A stretch of 64,000 nt of DNA, taken from NCBI GenBank assembly GCA_030710605.1, contig CP092870.1, forward strand, positions 49,755,061 through 49,819,060, given 5' to 3'. Each line of letters opens with the position of its first letter. Position 1 is the first letter of the stretch. The stretch is from Cordylochernes scorpioides. Taxonomy: Eukaryota > Arthropoda > Arachnida > Pseudoscorpiones > Chernetidae. A program made the translations under genes and the position numbers. Under the pieces are notes generated by a model, which worked only from the letters and a program-made list of their open reading frames with translations, did no database searches and was not told the DNA's origin. Below, in pieces: positions 10,466-21,544 of this stretch.

Positions 10466-10534
10466 TTAATTAAAATATAATATATATTTTTATGAAAATT
10501 AGAAACTATCATAGACACGTATGATTCTTAAAAA

Positions 10535-10672
10535 AAAAACAATTTCTACTGCCTTTAGTGCAATGGAAAAATTAATGGGAATACCTGGCTAATCAGTGAT
10601 GAACCCTCCCAGCGGTTTCGCCAGTTTAATCTACCATACCGCTGTTATATTGCATTTTTGGAACTTTTAAAA
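10535..10672. repeat. MITE family M fragment
   Basis: A partial copy of the family whose ends read AATTTCTACTGTCCTTACTGCAATGG, with the GAACCCTCCCAGCGGTTTCGCC interior. Related copies lie at 18.5, 18.9, 32.35, 45.1, 53.3 and 53.5 kb. Confidence 0.6.
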
Positions 10673-10903
10673 GAATCCTGCACGTCTAAAATAGTTTCGT
10701 ATTTTGAAAACAGATGGCGCGCTAATGCATCATAAAAATAAAAACAACTAAAAATAATTAAAAAGCATTATTTGATATGTTAATTACACCAGATGGTTAA
10801 GCTAGTCAATAAAAATAATTTTAACGCTTCACCTAATTTTTTATACCTTTTTATCCAGCTATAAAATTCTATTTAAGCAACATTTCTTCCGTTTTATCTA
10901 TCC

Positions 10904-11907
10904 ATGGAACGTCATAGATGTTTAGAAGACTCATTGAAGTGGAGGGACATTGGTAGAATAGCGGCAGGCCAGTCCCAAGCAGAAGTTGCAAGATGGCTTG
11001 AAACGTCAAGAAAAGTGGTTTTGAATCTATGGAAACAATTTCAACAAACAGGAGACATCTCCAGAAGAGAAGGACAAGGTCGCCCCAGAATCACAACCTC
11101 ATCAGAAGAACGTTATCTGAAGTTAACGGCCAAACGTAACAAAACCATGACAGCCAGACAGCTAAGAATTGAGCTCTCTTCGGCCACAGTAACCATAATA
11201 TCAAGGCAAACAGTTTACAGAAGACTCAACGCGAGAGGGATGTATGCAAGGTGGCGGAAGGTTTGGATCCCTCTCACTGCCATCCAAAAAAGGGCCCGTC
11301 TAAATTGGTGCAGACAACATCAGTCTTGGACCCAAAACCATTAGGCTCCTGTTCTTTTTAGTCAAGAGTCAAGGTTTAGTCTTAACACGGATTCTGGACG
11401 TGTACTGATCTGGAGAGAAACCGGGACTCGAAACCATTCCTCAAACATCAGAGAAAGGGACCGTTACGGTGGCCAAAGTGTCATGGTCTGGGGTGGTATC
11501 ATGTTATACGCACGCACGCCACTTCATGTGTTTGAAAGCGGCACCCTGACTTCTCAGTGGTACAGAGACGAGATACTGGAGCCCTATGTAAGGTTATTTT
11601 AGGGGTGGGGTCGGACTTTCGTTCATCTTTATGGATGATAATGCTCGTCCTCATAAAGTCCTAATGGTATACAAATATATTTAAAGTGGCCCTATTCAAA
11701 TGATGTAAAGACCTGTCAGATCACCAGACCTCAATCCTATAGAACATGTTTTGGATGCCTTGGAGAGACGAACTGAAAGAACTGAAAACTGCTTTGGTTG
11801 AAGAGTGGGATTTGTTGCCTCAAGAGCTCTTCAATTGCCTAATAAACAGCATGAAATATCGTTGTGACAGCTGTTTAGCTGTTAGAGACAACCACAAACC
11901 CTATTAA
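10904..11907 (+). pseudogene. Tc1-like transposase, frameshifted
   Basis: The first 146 codons (10904-11341) are open and encode the paired HTH region: WRDIGRIAAGQSQAEVARWL, a GRP-type hook (GQGRPRITT), and a second helix set (SRQTVYRRLNARGM). After a shift the catalytic domain continues: the SQESRF block near 11362, then the VMVWGGI block near 11482 and a DNARPHK-like block near 11638 in other frames, ending in PDLNPIEHV near 11730. At least three breaks and stops make it dead. The SQESRF reading replaces the usual SDESRF catalytic Asp. Clear TIRs were not seen. Confidence 0.8.
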
Positions 11908-12068
11908 GTCAACAAATATTAGTCAAAATCTACCTGACTTTTGGTCTAATCAACATATATTTGCATAACCTTGTGAAAATTATTTCAATAATAAATTCAT
12001 TCTGTCAACTTTATTTGTTATAGTTTTGTCCATCTACCTACAAATATTCTTTTAAAACAATTCTATAT

Positions 12069-12540
12069 TGTAACGTGGACGAAAAGGCCAAGATACCAGA
12101 GTAAAGTTGAGGAAAGAGGGGTGGACTCTAGCGGCCCCCGCTGCCATGTGGCAGGCGCCAAAAACAGCATTCCTGTGTGGGGGAGGACAGAGTCTGGTTA
12201 CATCTGCGGTGAGGAGAAGACGTGGCGACTTACCTCCGGGCGTGTGGATGATCCTACAAGACGGTGCCAGGAGAGACTGACATCGGAGCGGCCTACAAGC
12301 CGGTGTAGTCCAGGCTGGACATGTACAGTGTGGAGCGGAACGCTTCACAAAAGAACGTCCACGGCCCCAAGGATTCTTCTGACAGGGAGGTTGAAGACAA
12401 GTCCCACTGTTGTATTCCTTCTGTTAAGTGAGATACATTAAAGCGCTAACTTTAGCTACAATCCCTTCGAACTACCAGTGTATATTTGTGGTATCCTGAG
12501 TAGACAAAGTACACGAATAGCGTCTGGGTACGACATAACA
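12069..12540 (+). mobile_element. Solo LTR, family L
   Basis: A 472-bp segment with TG...CA ends (TGTAACGTGGAC to CGACATAACA), flanked by ATAT on both sides (12065-12068 and 12541-12544), a 4-bp target duplication. A polyadenylation-type ATTAAA precedes GCGCTAACTTTAGCT. Homologous copies are at 21.5-21.93 kb and 49744-50223. No internal retrotransposon sequence adjoins, hence a solo LTR. ORFs read through it are chance. Confidence 0.75.
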
Positions 12541-12544
12541 ATAT

Positions 12545-12925
12545 ATTATTAAGAAAACTATCATCAAGTGTTTGTTACCCAATTTTGGAGACCAGTATAT
12601 TAGTTTCACAGGTAGCAGAGTGTGGTCTTCCTGATATATCTGCCACACTACCGGTAGTTTTAAATTTTAAATTATTCTTGTTACAGTTGATTTAGAAGGT
12701 GCATAAAACTCAGAATGCTTTGACCATTGACGTCGTAGAGTTGTGACCATGTTGATAATAGAGTTTGATAATTCTTTCTTTAATATCGAGGGATGACATT
12801 TTCTGAATTAAACTTGGATGGAATCTGAACACACACTATGTTATAACCAAATTTTGGTTCCAGAGGCTTCCTGGTAAATCAAGAAATAAGTATTTAAGGC
12901 CAATTTTGTGTAAAAATCGTAGATG
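12545..12925. other. Unassigned DNA
   Basis: No coding region or RNA was recognised. The last part (about 12840-12925) belongs to the hammerhead repeat family lead-in (CCAGAGGCTTCCTGGTAAATC). Confidence 0.4.
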
Positions 12926-12930
12926 AACAG

Positions 12931-12985
12931 TCTGCACCTCGCTGACGAGGCCCAACATCCCGAAACGCGTACGTGGTTGACTTTT
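12931..12985 (+). pseudogene. Degenerate hammerhead ribozyme
   Basis: Core CTGACGA at 12942-12948, GAAAC and cleavage site GTA are present, and stem I can still pair with a wobble. Stem II is damaged (GGCC ... TCCC, only two pairs likely). Confidence 0.6.
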
Positions 12986-13346
12986 CTTGATGAATAACAT
13001 GTGAAGGTTATTCACATATTAAACAAAATGTTAACCCGGGATACAATCCCAGTTCATGACTGTCGGGAATCGAAGGTTTTACCAACTTGTCCACCGACGT
13101 TATTTTCATTCAAGTATCCATTTAGAGAAAGTGTATCTACACATGTTTGGATAAAAATAAGGCATATATTGGGTTCAATAACAAGAATATTCCAATATAT
13201 GCAATATGAAAAAAAAAATATATATATATATATATAACAATATTTTTTTCACATGAAAATCGTATTTACGCAAACTTGGCCTTAAATACTTATTTCTTGA
13301 TTTCTCAGGAAGCCTCTGGGACCAAAAATTGGTCGTAGAGGTACAG

Positions 13347-13400
13347 TCTGCTCCACGCTGACTAGGGCCAACAGCCCGAAACGCGTAGGTGGGTGAATTT
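13347..13400 (+). pseudogene. Degenerate hammerhead ribozyme
   Basis: Stem II (GGGC/GCCC) and GAAACGCGTA are intact, but the core is CTGACTA (13358-13364), losing an invariant G. It lies 416 bp after the previous hammerhead in the same orientation, with a foldback-family segment between them. Confidence 0.6.
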
Positions 13401-13577
13401 TCTTGAATTAGCAAGACATTGGGTTGGCCAAATATTTTTAGAACAATCTAAATCAACGTTTAGTTGAGTTTTATTCCACTAGATGGCGCTTTGCCAACTA
13501 AAATGCTCATGCAAGCTGTCAGGAAATTATGTTTTTTCAAATAAATAATCCATTGTACGGATATAGAGTAAACATAT

Positions 13578-13748
13578 CAGGCCTCCAGGGAAAAGTATCT
13601 TTACAAAAACCTTTGTTGTCTGTAGATTTCAGGCACAAACGCCCTTCTACAAGGGAATTGTACTATGTTTTCTCCTGTAGAGGGCTTCCATGCCTGAAAG
13701 CTAGAGATTAAAAAGTTTTTAAAAAGATACTTTTCCCTGGAGACCTGA
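13578..13748. repeat. Inverted repeat with about 28-bp arms
   Basis: The arm CAGGCCTCCAGGGAAAAGTA near 13578 recurs inverted at about 13720-13748 (TACTTTTCCCTGGAGACCTG). Between them is a dispersed repeat with CTCCTGTAGAGGGC and GAAAGCTAGAGAT. Confidence 0.6.
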
Positions 13749-14059
13749 TGTTTTTACTCAATTTTGTTTTTAATATCAACACCTGACCAGTTCTCAATTT
13801 TTCCTTCTTTTTTTTACATAAAACATATTATTAAATAGACGGAATATACACTGAGTTTATATAGCAGTGGTATACAGGTGTGTTCGAGCCTCCATCTCAA
13901 CACGAAAATCTGGCCTAACATGATTCATGAGATTTGGTATTCGAGAAGTACTAAAAAAATAAAATATATTACGTCGTCACCATTTGAATTTTAGTTTTAT
14001 CAACGTATATAATCTTTTTAGGGATGTCCTTCCTCAGCTAAACTGTCATACTATCAAGA

Positions 14060-14850
14060 TGTTTTTCGAATTGTTGTTGTCGTGTCCAATGAAGAGCCTC
14101 AGATGTCTCCATACATCTCTATCACAGCAATGTCCTCTATCTTGGGTGTGTAAAGCTGCTGTTCTGGGTCCATGTCAATTTTCTGTTGTTGTTGTGTCCA
14201 ATGAAGAGCCTCAGATGTCTCCATACATCTCTATCACAGCAATGTCCTCTATCTTGGGTGTGTAAAGCTGCTGTTCTGGGTCCATGTCAATTTTCTGTTG
14301 TTATTGTGTCCAATGAAGAGTCTCAGATGTCTCCATACATCTCTATCACAGCAATGTCCTCTATCTTGGGTGTGTGAAGCTGCTGTTCTGGGTCCATGTC
14401 AATTTTCTGTTGTTGTGTCCAATGAAGAACCTCAGATGTCTCCATACATCTCTATCACAGCAATGTCCTCTATCTTGAGTGTGTAAAGCTACTGCTCTGG
14501 GTCAATGTCAATTTTCTGTTGTTGCTGTCGTGTCAAATGAAGAACCTCAGATGTCTCCATACATTTCTATCGCAGCAATGTCCTCTATCTTGGGTGTGTA
14601 AAGCTGCTGTTCTGGGTCCATGTCGATTTTATGTTGTTGTCGTGTCCAATGAAGAGCCTCAGATGTCTCCATACATCTCTATCACAGCAATGTCCTCTAT
14701 CTTGAGTGTGTAAAGCTACTGCTCTGGATCAATGTCAATTTTCTGTTGTTGCTGTCGTATCAAATGAAGAACCTCAGATGTCTCCATACATCTCTATCAC
14801 AGCAATGTCCTCTATCTTGGGTGTGTAAAGCTGCTGTTCTGTGTCATTTC
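14060..14850. repeat. 112-bp tandem repeat array
   Basis: Seven or so units, each with AATGAAGAGCCTCAGATGTC, ATCACAGCAATGTCCTCTAT and AAGCTGCTGTTCTGGGTCC. Most are 112 bp, with small changes in the TTG run that shift unit length. Neighbouring units are nearly identical. The repeated short ORFs are translations of the unit and stop within each unit. Confidence 0.9.
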
Positions 14851-15004
14851 ATTTTTCAGTACTTATGTAAATCAACCATCGGCTGACGTATGGGAAAGCT
14901 ATGTATAATCTTTTATTTTTACAAAAAAATGTTTCTAACATATAGGTATGCAATTTATTCAAGACATAGCATGACACAATGAAGCCACAGTCATGTTGGA
15001 GAGA

Positions 15005-15520
15005 GAATCACAACAGCAACCGGCAACAGGTATTTTAACATATTTAATATTGTAGGAAGGAAATATCTTTGTTAAAAAATGGTGTCAAGCAGATATCGTC
15101 TGCGACCTTTGGAATATGAAATTTACCATTTAATTCCAAAGCTCAACTAACCTGTAATCACAGGATTTCAACATCAAGTCCCATTTTCCACCTGGCTCCC
15201 AGTATTGTACACTCCTGGTAAAGCGGTGACATTGATTGGAATAGAGAAAAATTATAAAAGTTTCGGAATTACACAAATTTTTATTTTCATCTTTAATCCA
15301 TATTATATAAGAAATCAAATATCAATTAACAGGTATTTACACTAATTTACATCCCAGAGTCAATATAAACAGTTATTTACAGTCATTAGCCCCAGGAAAC
15401 AGGAGCACAGCAGTAGGCGACTCCCACACCAGTCCCAGAACAGAAATAGACTACAGCGCCATCTATTGGCTGTGGTTGTAACTATTTTCAGGCCGACACT
15501 CTTGACAATATAAAATAAGC
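15005..15520. repeat. Dispersed LTR-like repeat, family K
   Basis: It shares with 37905-38170 the blocks AGCAACCGGCA, GCCCCAGGAAA and GCGCCATCTATTGGC in the same order. The length and the absence of coding suggest an LTR or a non-autonomous element; ends are not defined. Confidence 0.5.
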
Positions 15521-16034
15521 TTATAGAAAGAATCACTAGGTAGAGAGCGCAGTACAATCAGTTAGCTTTGCCGTTTTTAGACGCTATTTTTCGAACAGAC
15601 TTCCAAACAAAACATCCAATTACCGTCTGCTAATCAATATCTCTCTCTCTCTCGATAATAACTTAATTAATTAAGAAATTTATTAAATCAAGGGCTTCAC
15701 GCCCCTCTCATTAACCTTCTTTTTGATAATGAACAAAACTATATCAAGTTTAATTTTTACATTTTATAATTTAAAGAGAATTAACCCGATCTAAATTTTC
15801 TCATTAATTTCATATTTAATTAGGGAATTTACTCTTTAAATCTATTTTATAAATACATGGGAGAAATTGTGCCTCTTAAATAGAAACCTCATTATCTCAA
15901 ACTTTATACCATTTTAATATTTAATGTATTTTGGCTTTATATAAAATTTTTCTTGAGGTTTTTCTGTTCTCATTTTTCATGCATATAAGATTATTAGATA
16001 TGTATTTATAGGGTAAAAACACGCCCCCTATATA
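15521..16034. other. AT-rich DNA, nothing recognised
   Basis: Contains a short CTCTCTCT run at 15641-15652. No gene, RNA or element end was seen before the Tc1 TIR. Confidence 0.4.
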
Positions 16035-17452
16035 CACTGCGTGACATTGAAAATGGAACACCAAGAAATAGTGGCCAGAAAATTATGCAAATTTCAGGGT
16101 AGACGCGCCTAACCGAGTTATGCAAATGATGTAAAATGCGCAGCTCTCGTGCGCACATGAAGTAAGATATAAGGGAAGGAACTTGCAGAAAGGACAGTAT
16201 TCGTGTCGTTATTTCTTCAAGGAAAATCATTGTAGAAATTTTGTTCTAGTGTCAAAAGACACGTGTAATAACAGAGAATGCCAGGTCATCGTAAACGGAG
16301 GCAGTTCAAGCAGACAGACGCTTTTACGAGGGGCATGGTGATCGGACTGAAAAGGGCAGGTTGGTCCATACGTCAAATCGCAGCTGATACACACCTTGGT
16401 GCGTCCACGGTGCACCGACTGTGGAGAAGATTTTGGAACAAGGAAATGTGGCAATTTATAGGAATGCCGGTGCAACCAGAGTGACGTCAGCACGTGTGGA
16501 TCGGCGTATCCTTCGACAAGCAGTGGCGGCCCCACAAGCCACTTGAACCGCCATCCTGCAACATGTGCAAGACACCCTAGATCATTCCATCTCGACCAGA
16601 ACCATTTCCCGTCGATTGGTTGCTAATGGCTTGCACTCATGCCGTCCGCTAAGAAGACGGCCATTGACCCCACCGAATAGGCGCCAACGTTTGGAATGGT
16701 GCCGGGCTAGATCGACGTGGATGACGGAATGGCACAGTGTCGTGTTCTCAGATGAGTCGCGTTTCTGCTTGTCCAGTGATAGTCGCCGTGTACGCGTGTG
16801 GCGTCGGCGTGGAGAAAGGTCCAATCCGGCAGCAATTGTGGAACGCCCCACCGTGCGACAACGTGGAATCATGGTTTGGGGCGCAATCGCGTATGATTCC
16901 AGGTCACCTTTACTTCGTATTCAGGGCACTATGACGGCCCAACGATACGTTGATGATGTGCTGCGACTGGTGACAATCCCCTACCTTCAGGGGGTACCCA
17001 ATGCCCTTTATCAGCAGGATAACGTCCGACCGCACACTGCTCGCATTAGCCAACAAGCTCTGCAAGATGTACAGATGCTTCCCTGGCCACCGTACTCTCC
17101 TGATCTCTCACCAATCGAGCACGTCTGGGACATCATTGGACGCCGTTTGCATGCCTTGCCACAGCCGCGTTCAGAAGACGAACTGTGGCAAATGGTTGAG
17201 AGGGAATGGAGAGCCATCCCTCAGGACGCCATCCGTACTCTGATTGACTCTCTACCTAGACGTGTTGCTGCGTGCATCGCCGTCCGCGGTGGTCCTACTT
17301 GCTACTAAGCCGACGCCGTTCTCGCTCTGTATTATGACTATCATTTTGAAATAAAGATCACTTATTGTTCGTCCCTGTCTCTCTCTGTCTGCCGAGTTTC
17401 ATCACTTTCTGGCCACTATTTCTTGGTGTTCCATTTTCAATGTCACGCAGTG
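16035..17452 (+). mobile_element. Young Tc1-like transposon with perfect 47-bp TIRs
   Basis: The ends CACTGCGTGACATTGAAAAT (16035) and its reverse complement (to 17452) are identical over at least 47 bp and are flanked by TA on each side, the usual Tc1/mariner target duplication. The element is 1418 bp and holds one transposase gene with two lesions. Identical TIRs and an almost open gene indicate a recent insertion. Confidence 0.95.
16278..17308 (+). pseudogene. Tc1-like transposase with one frameshift and one stop
   Basis: The start at 16278 gives a basic N-terminus and a paired-type helix-turn-helix (about residues 10-50; SIRQIAADTHLGASTVHRLW). One base appears lost near 16432; the next frame continues until a TGA at 16544-16546, and the catalytic part then stays open from 16565 to 17308. 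Motifs: first Asp in VFSDESRF, second Asp in YQQDNVRPHTA, Glu in SPDLSPIEHVWD. Between the second Asp and the Glu there are 32 residues rather than the 34 of classic Tc1, so the signature is DD32E-like. The C-terminus ends ARGGPTCY-like (VRGGPTCY). With only two lesions, it was active recently. Confidence 0.92.
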
Positions 17453-17529
17453 TATAAGACAAGAGAACATTTAATCATGCACGTCTCTTTTAAAACATAA
17501 AACACATTTATACTACACGTTTGATAAGT

Positions 17530-17975
17530 TTTACCGCAAATGTTTCTTTTGAACGAAAAATCGTAATTTATTTTAAGGAGAAATAACGACTATTTCTATC
17601 CTTAGAGATGAAGTATGAAAGGATGAATTGTGAAGAGTAATAATAAACGGAAAAATAAAAGTGTCTAGGTATGGAAATCGTTCATCATTACTCTTCACAA
17701 TTCATCCTTTCATACTTCATCCCTAAGGTTAGAAATAATCGGCATTTTCCTTAAAATAAATAAAATGATGAACGGAAAAATAAAGTGTCCAGGTATGGAA
17801 ATCGTTCATCATTACTCTTCACAATTCATCCTTTCATACTTCATTCCTAAGGATAGAAATAGTCGTTATTTCTCCTTAAAATAAATTACGATTTTTCGTT
17901 CAAAAGAAACATTTGCTGTAAGACTTGTTAAACTTGTCGTTCTGCAATCATAAGCCGCATTATATTTTATTATAA
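17530..17975. mobile_element. SINE family B, inverted multi-copy cluster
   Basis: Body segments of family B occur as a plus and minus mosaic: CGAAAAATCGTAATTTATTT near 17548 is mirrored near 17885, and ATTACTCTTCACAATTCATC occurs at about 17690 and 17810. The tRNA-like head is almost gone (GTGTCTAGGTATGGAAATCG). It is a partly palindromic array of about 430 bp. Confidence 0.7.
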
Positions 17976-18000
17976 ACACACTTATACTTTTTAAATAATT

Positions 18001-18300
18001 AAAGGGGGTCGGTGGAAGGATGATCTAAAACTTTGGTTTTCGACCGCTGCGATCCGAGTTCGATTCCCGCATTGGGCACTTTTTTCTGTTAAAAAAAAAT
18101 GTTCCAATGGCCCCCGATTCTTGCAAAAGTCCAACCCCACCAGCGAGTGCAAGTAACCAAAACGGGGCTCTCGCATATTTTAAAGTGCAAAGTCGAACTG
18201 CTTTTCACATGTGTAGACATATGGTGTACTTAGAGTAAAAGCAGTCGCCTACTTCTACCCACCATGATTATCATGGCCTGTACCTCGTGTACTAGGGTTA
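18001..18300 (+). mobile_element. SINE family A, full-length copy
   Basis: Head with GGTCGGTGGAAGGATGATCT and the B-box GTTCGATTCC near 18060, body with CACCAGCGAGTGCAAGTAACC, and one tail unit ending GTGTACTAGGGTTAA. The length of about 300 bp and the pol III boxes fit a tRNA-derived SINE. Confidence 0.85.
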
Positions 18301-18329
18301 AGCAAAGTAATTAAAATGGTTATCAGAGA

Positions 18330-18425
18330 TGAGTTTTTTTTTTATTTCAAAAACCATCTCCAGCTTTCAGACATCTCTACCCTTCTACATGAGAAAATAT
18401 ACAATGAATAAAAAACTGCCTGATA
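18330..18425 (-). repeat. Dispersed CTCCTGTAGA/GAAAGCT repeat fragment
   Basis: A diverged inverted copy of the segment that flanks the 6-kb hammerhead unit (CATCTCCAGCTTTCAGACATCTC). Confidence 0.45.
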
Positions 18426-18494
18426 CCAAACTATAGTTAAACTTTTCAATTTTTTAATGAATATCCAGAAAACTTGAATTAATTGACACTTATT

Positions 18495-18625
18495 ATGTCT
18501 TTACTGCGATGAAAAATATAGAGAGGGCTTGGCTCAACAGTGGTGTATTGGCGAAACCGCTGGGAGGGTTCACCACTGAGGAACAAAGTCCTCCCAAAAT
18601 ATCTTTTCATCGCAGTAAGGACAGT
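18495..18625. repeat. MITE family M copy
   Basis: Inverted ends built on TTACTGCGATGAAAAATAT and ATATCTTTTCATCGCAGTAA, with the GGCGAAACCGCTGGGAGGGTTC interior. Confidence 0.65.
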
Positions 18626-18889
18626 AGAAGTTTGTTTTATGCTTTAAAGAAAGTTGCATGCTTAAAATATTATTAGAGTTTCGCTTCTATAGTGAACATA
18701 ACAACTAAATAAGGAAGGCAATATAAAATATAGTTTTTGATTTATATACAACAGATCTCTATTTAACGTTTCATTTTTGCCGTGGGAGTTGTTTACACAA
18801 AGTGCCTTTTAAAAATCAAATTTTTAACTGAAAAATGTATGAATACATCAAGTATTATGATACATTAGCTCGCCATCTATTATGAAGAA

Positions 18890-19072
18890 ACGAAACTATT
18901 TCAGACGCATATGATTCTTTTAACAATTAGCAATTTACACTGTCCTTACTGCAATGGAAAATTATTGGGAGGGTTCACCAATGATGAGCTAAGCCCTAAT
19001 TTTTCCATTACAGTAAGGACAGTAGAAATTGTTTATTTTTTAAAAGAATCATACGCGTCTATAGTAGTTTCG
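18890..19072. mobile_element. MITE family M, copy with about 75-bp TIRs
   Basis: The left end runs CGAAACTATTTCAGACGCAT ... CTGTCCTTACTGCAATGG and the right end is its reverse complement (CAGTAAGGACAGTAGAAATT ... ACGCGTCTATAGTAGTTTCG). The element is about 180 bp, non-coding and folds almost completely on itself. Confidence 0.8.
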
Positions 19073-19261
19073 AATTTTCATACATAAGATGTATTGAAGG
19101 ATTCAGCACGATGAGATATAATATTGTAACAAATTATTTATTAATTTTATTATTTTTATTAACAGAGTGGTCATTTTTATGTTTATATTTTGCTACTCTG
19201 TAAATTTCTCTGGCTACCTTTGGTTTATCACTCATAGTTTGTTCTTGCTGAAATAAATTGC

Positions 19262-21055
19262 TGTGTTATCCCGGAATTGGTCTTCTCTAATTTTCTACGT
19301 GGCAATTTTTTTTCAAAAATGCTTAGATTTAAATTATTATCCGAATGAATGGAAAAAATCTGAGGTAATAATTATTCCCAAACCAGGTAAAACAGACATG
19401 AAAATTTATAAAAGCTACAGACCCATTTGTCTCAACTCAAACACTTCCAAAATATTTGAAAAAACAATTAACAACAAACTAATAAAATTTTATGAAGACT
19501 CGAATCTGCTCAACAATCGTCAACATGGATTGAGAAGATCAATATATACTATCTCTGCATTAAATTAAATTGTCGAAATAGCTCTAGAACATAAAAACAA
19601 AGAATATACAGCTATAATTGCAGTTGATATAAGTGGAGCGTTCGACAATGCTTGGTGGCCGATGGTGCTGAAAAGACTAGATGAGGACAACGTTCAAGCT
19701 TCAATAATAAAACTATTACAGTCTTTTCTTAATAATAGAAGAGTGAGATTTAGATACTCATCAAATGAAACCCATAAAAAATTAAGCAAGGGATGTCCAC
19801 AGGGTGGGCCTATATCCCCTACAATATGGAATATTATTCTAAACGATTTATTGAATAACTATTCAGAACCAAACAGTGAAATCATTGCTTATGCGGATGA
19901 TATAACTGTGATATGTTGGGGAAACAACTTGACAGAACTTCGGAATACAACAGGAAAGGTCATGGGGAGAATATTAGACTGGTGTGGGAACAATAAGTTG
20001 ACCGTATCTAAAGAGAAAACGAAAATCTTATACTTGTTTAATAGCAAAATAGCTGCAAAAATTCCGAACACTCTCACTGCCAATCGGGTGGAAAAACTGA
20101 AGATTATGGGAATAACTTTTAAAAATCATAGAAATAAAAACTAATTGGATTTTGTGCCCCATATTGATGAGATTATTACTAAGACAAATAGAGCTAGTGG
20201 ATACCTAATTGGATTAACCGGGAAAGCATGGGGACTGGACAGTAAAAGAAGAATAGAACTCTATAAGACACTGTTTCGAAGTTCACTAACTTATGGTTCC
20301 ACGATCTGGTACAACTTTATACCCAAAAAAGTCAAAGATATATTAAACTCTCTGCAGTACAAAATTTTGAAGCACAGTACACAGGTTTATAATTCAACAT
20401 CTTCAAACTGTACTCGTATTGTTGCTAGAACACCAAAGCTCACGGATTTTATTGAAACAAATATACTAAAAATAAAAATTGGATACAAAAAATCAGATCC
20501 AACTAAAAGAAAAATTATATCTAATTTTATAAACCAGAAATTTGAGGAATACTATGGAGGTGCCAATGATAATTTCAAGGGATTCTTTGATACTTCAAGA
20601 ATTCCTAACTATGTTCAACCCAACTTCTATAACGTTCAATCTTTTACTGGACATGGTGACTTCAACACATATTTGTTTAGAATTGGCAAAATTGGTTCAC
20701 CTGCATGCACTTGTGGAAACGAACAACAAACCCCTGAACACCTTCTGAAAACTGTCCATTAACTTCTGATCTAAGGGAAGAAAACCAACTTTACCTGACT
20801 AATACAAAACAAGCTGCTTGCAATAAAGACCAATACATCAAGTTTAATAGATTCAGCAGGATGTACATTTTGAGGCGAAAGTGTTGACTGTACATATTTC
20901 AAGCTACTACTTATAATTACTATATGTAAAATTTGACATCGAACGTTTAATTTTAATGATTTCCAATGTTCAATTGTATTAATTGTATATAATTTAAAAT
21001 ATACACGCAATTTTAAATTGTGGATATGGCGTGTCTCTCCCAACTGTTAAATAAA
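19262..21055 (+). mobile_element. I/R1-like LINE, 5'-truncated
   Basis: This is the 3' part of a non-LTR retrotransposon: reverse transcriptase, thumb and C-terminal region, then a short 3' UTR ending in ATAAATAAAATTG. The 5' part (ORF1, endonuclease and RT start) is missing. A 3'-end fragment of the same family lies at 61985-62130 (minus). Confidence 0.85.
19263..20888 (+). pseudogene. LINE ORF2: reverse transcriptase, broken
   Basis: RT motifs appear in order: IIPKPGKTD ... YRPI (about 19370-19430), NRQHGLR (about 19515), AVDISGAFDN (about 19622), KGCPQGGPISP (about 19789) and the catalytic YADD at about 19889-19900. The C-terminal part has SFTGHGDFNTYL and a Cys-His pattern (C-T-C-G ... 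EHLLK). TAA at 19566-19568 interrupts the frame, TAA at 20142 stops it again, and a shift near 20750 moves the final 45 codons (to TGA at 20886-20888) to another frame. The TGHG plus Cys-rich end is typical of the I/R1/Jockey group. It is not functional. Confidence 0.88.
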
Positions 21056-21059
21056 TAAA

Positions 21060-21400
21060 ATTGAAGAAATGATTTGATACACAAATATTTGAACCAGAGC
21101 TGTTATCTATAAGTTAGTTACAGGACTACACACCTTTTTCCCGCAAAGAAAGCTTGATCAATCGCTTATCAGTTTGCTTCTATAATTTCTTGCCCAAACA
21201 TTGCCAATCCATTCAATAAATACATCAAAATTCTTATTGAGAGTTCAGAAAAGAACTGGAGAATCAGTTATCTTTATATTATATTTATTTCAAACTAACC
21301 GCCGAATAATTCCGGCATTGTTCTTTTTTACATATTTTCTTAAACTTCACAGAAGCACTTGAAACGGTGCAGTAAAGAAGATGAAGAGATGTAGGCAAGC
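21060..21400. other. AT-rich DNA, nothing recognised
   Basis: No gene or repeat was recognised between the LINE and the LTR-like segment. Confidence 0.4.
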
Positions 21401-21544
21401 CAAGAAAAGAAGGTATGCAGGGCCCCCTCCACAAGGAAGTGTTGATTGACAGATTCCAGAGCAGGGGTGGCAGACAAATAGTCCAGCTGGTGCCGTAGTG
21501 AAGGAAGGAGCCGAGATAGCAGTCGGCCTGAAGGATGTTTGTGC

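Noticed and set aside
12052-12441. ORFs on both strands
   Set aside because: They lie inside a solo LTR that has other copies without conserved frames.
13984-14713. Repeated ORFs with MSPYISITAMSS
   Set aside because: Translations of the 112-bp tandem repeat; each stops within the unit.
16582-16872. Minus-strand ORFs over the Tc1 and mariner genes
   Set aside because: Shadows of the transposase reading frames on the plus strand.
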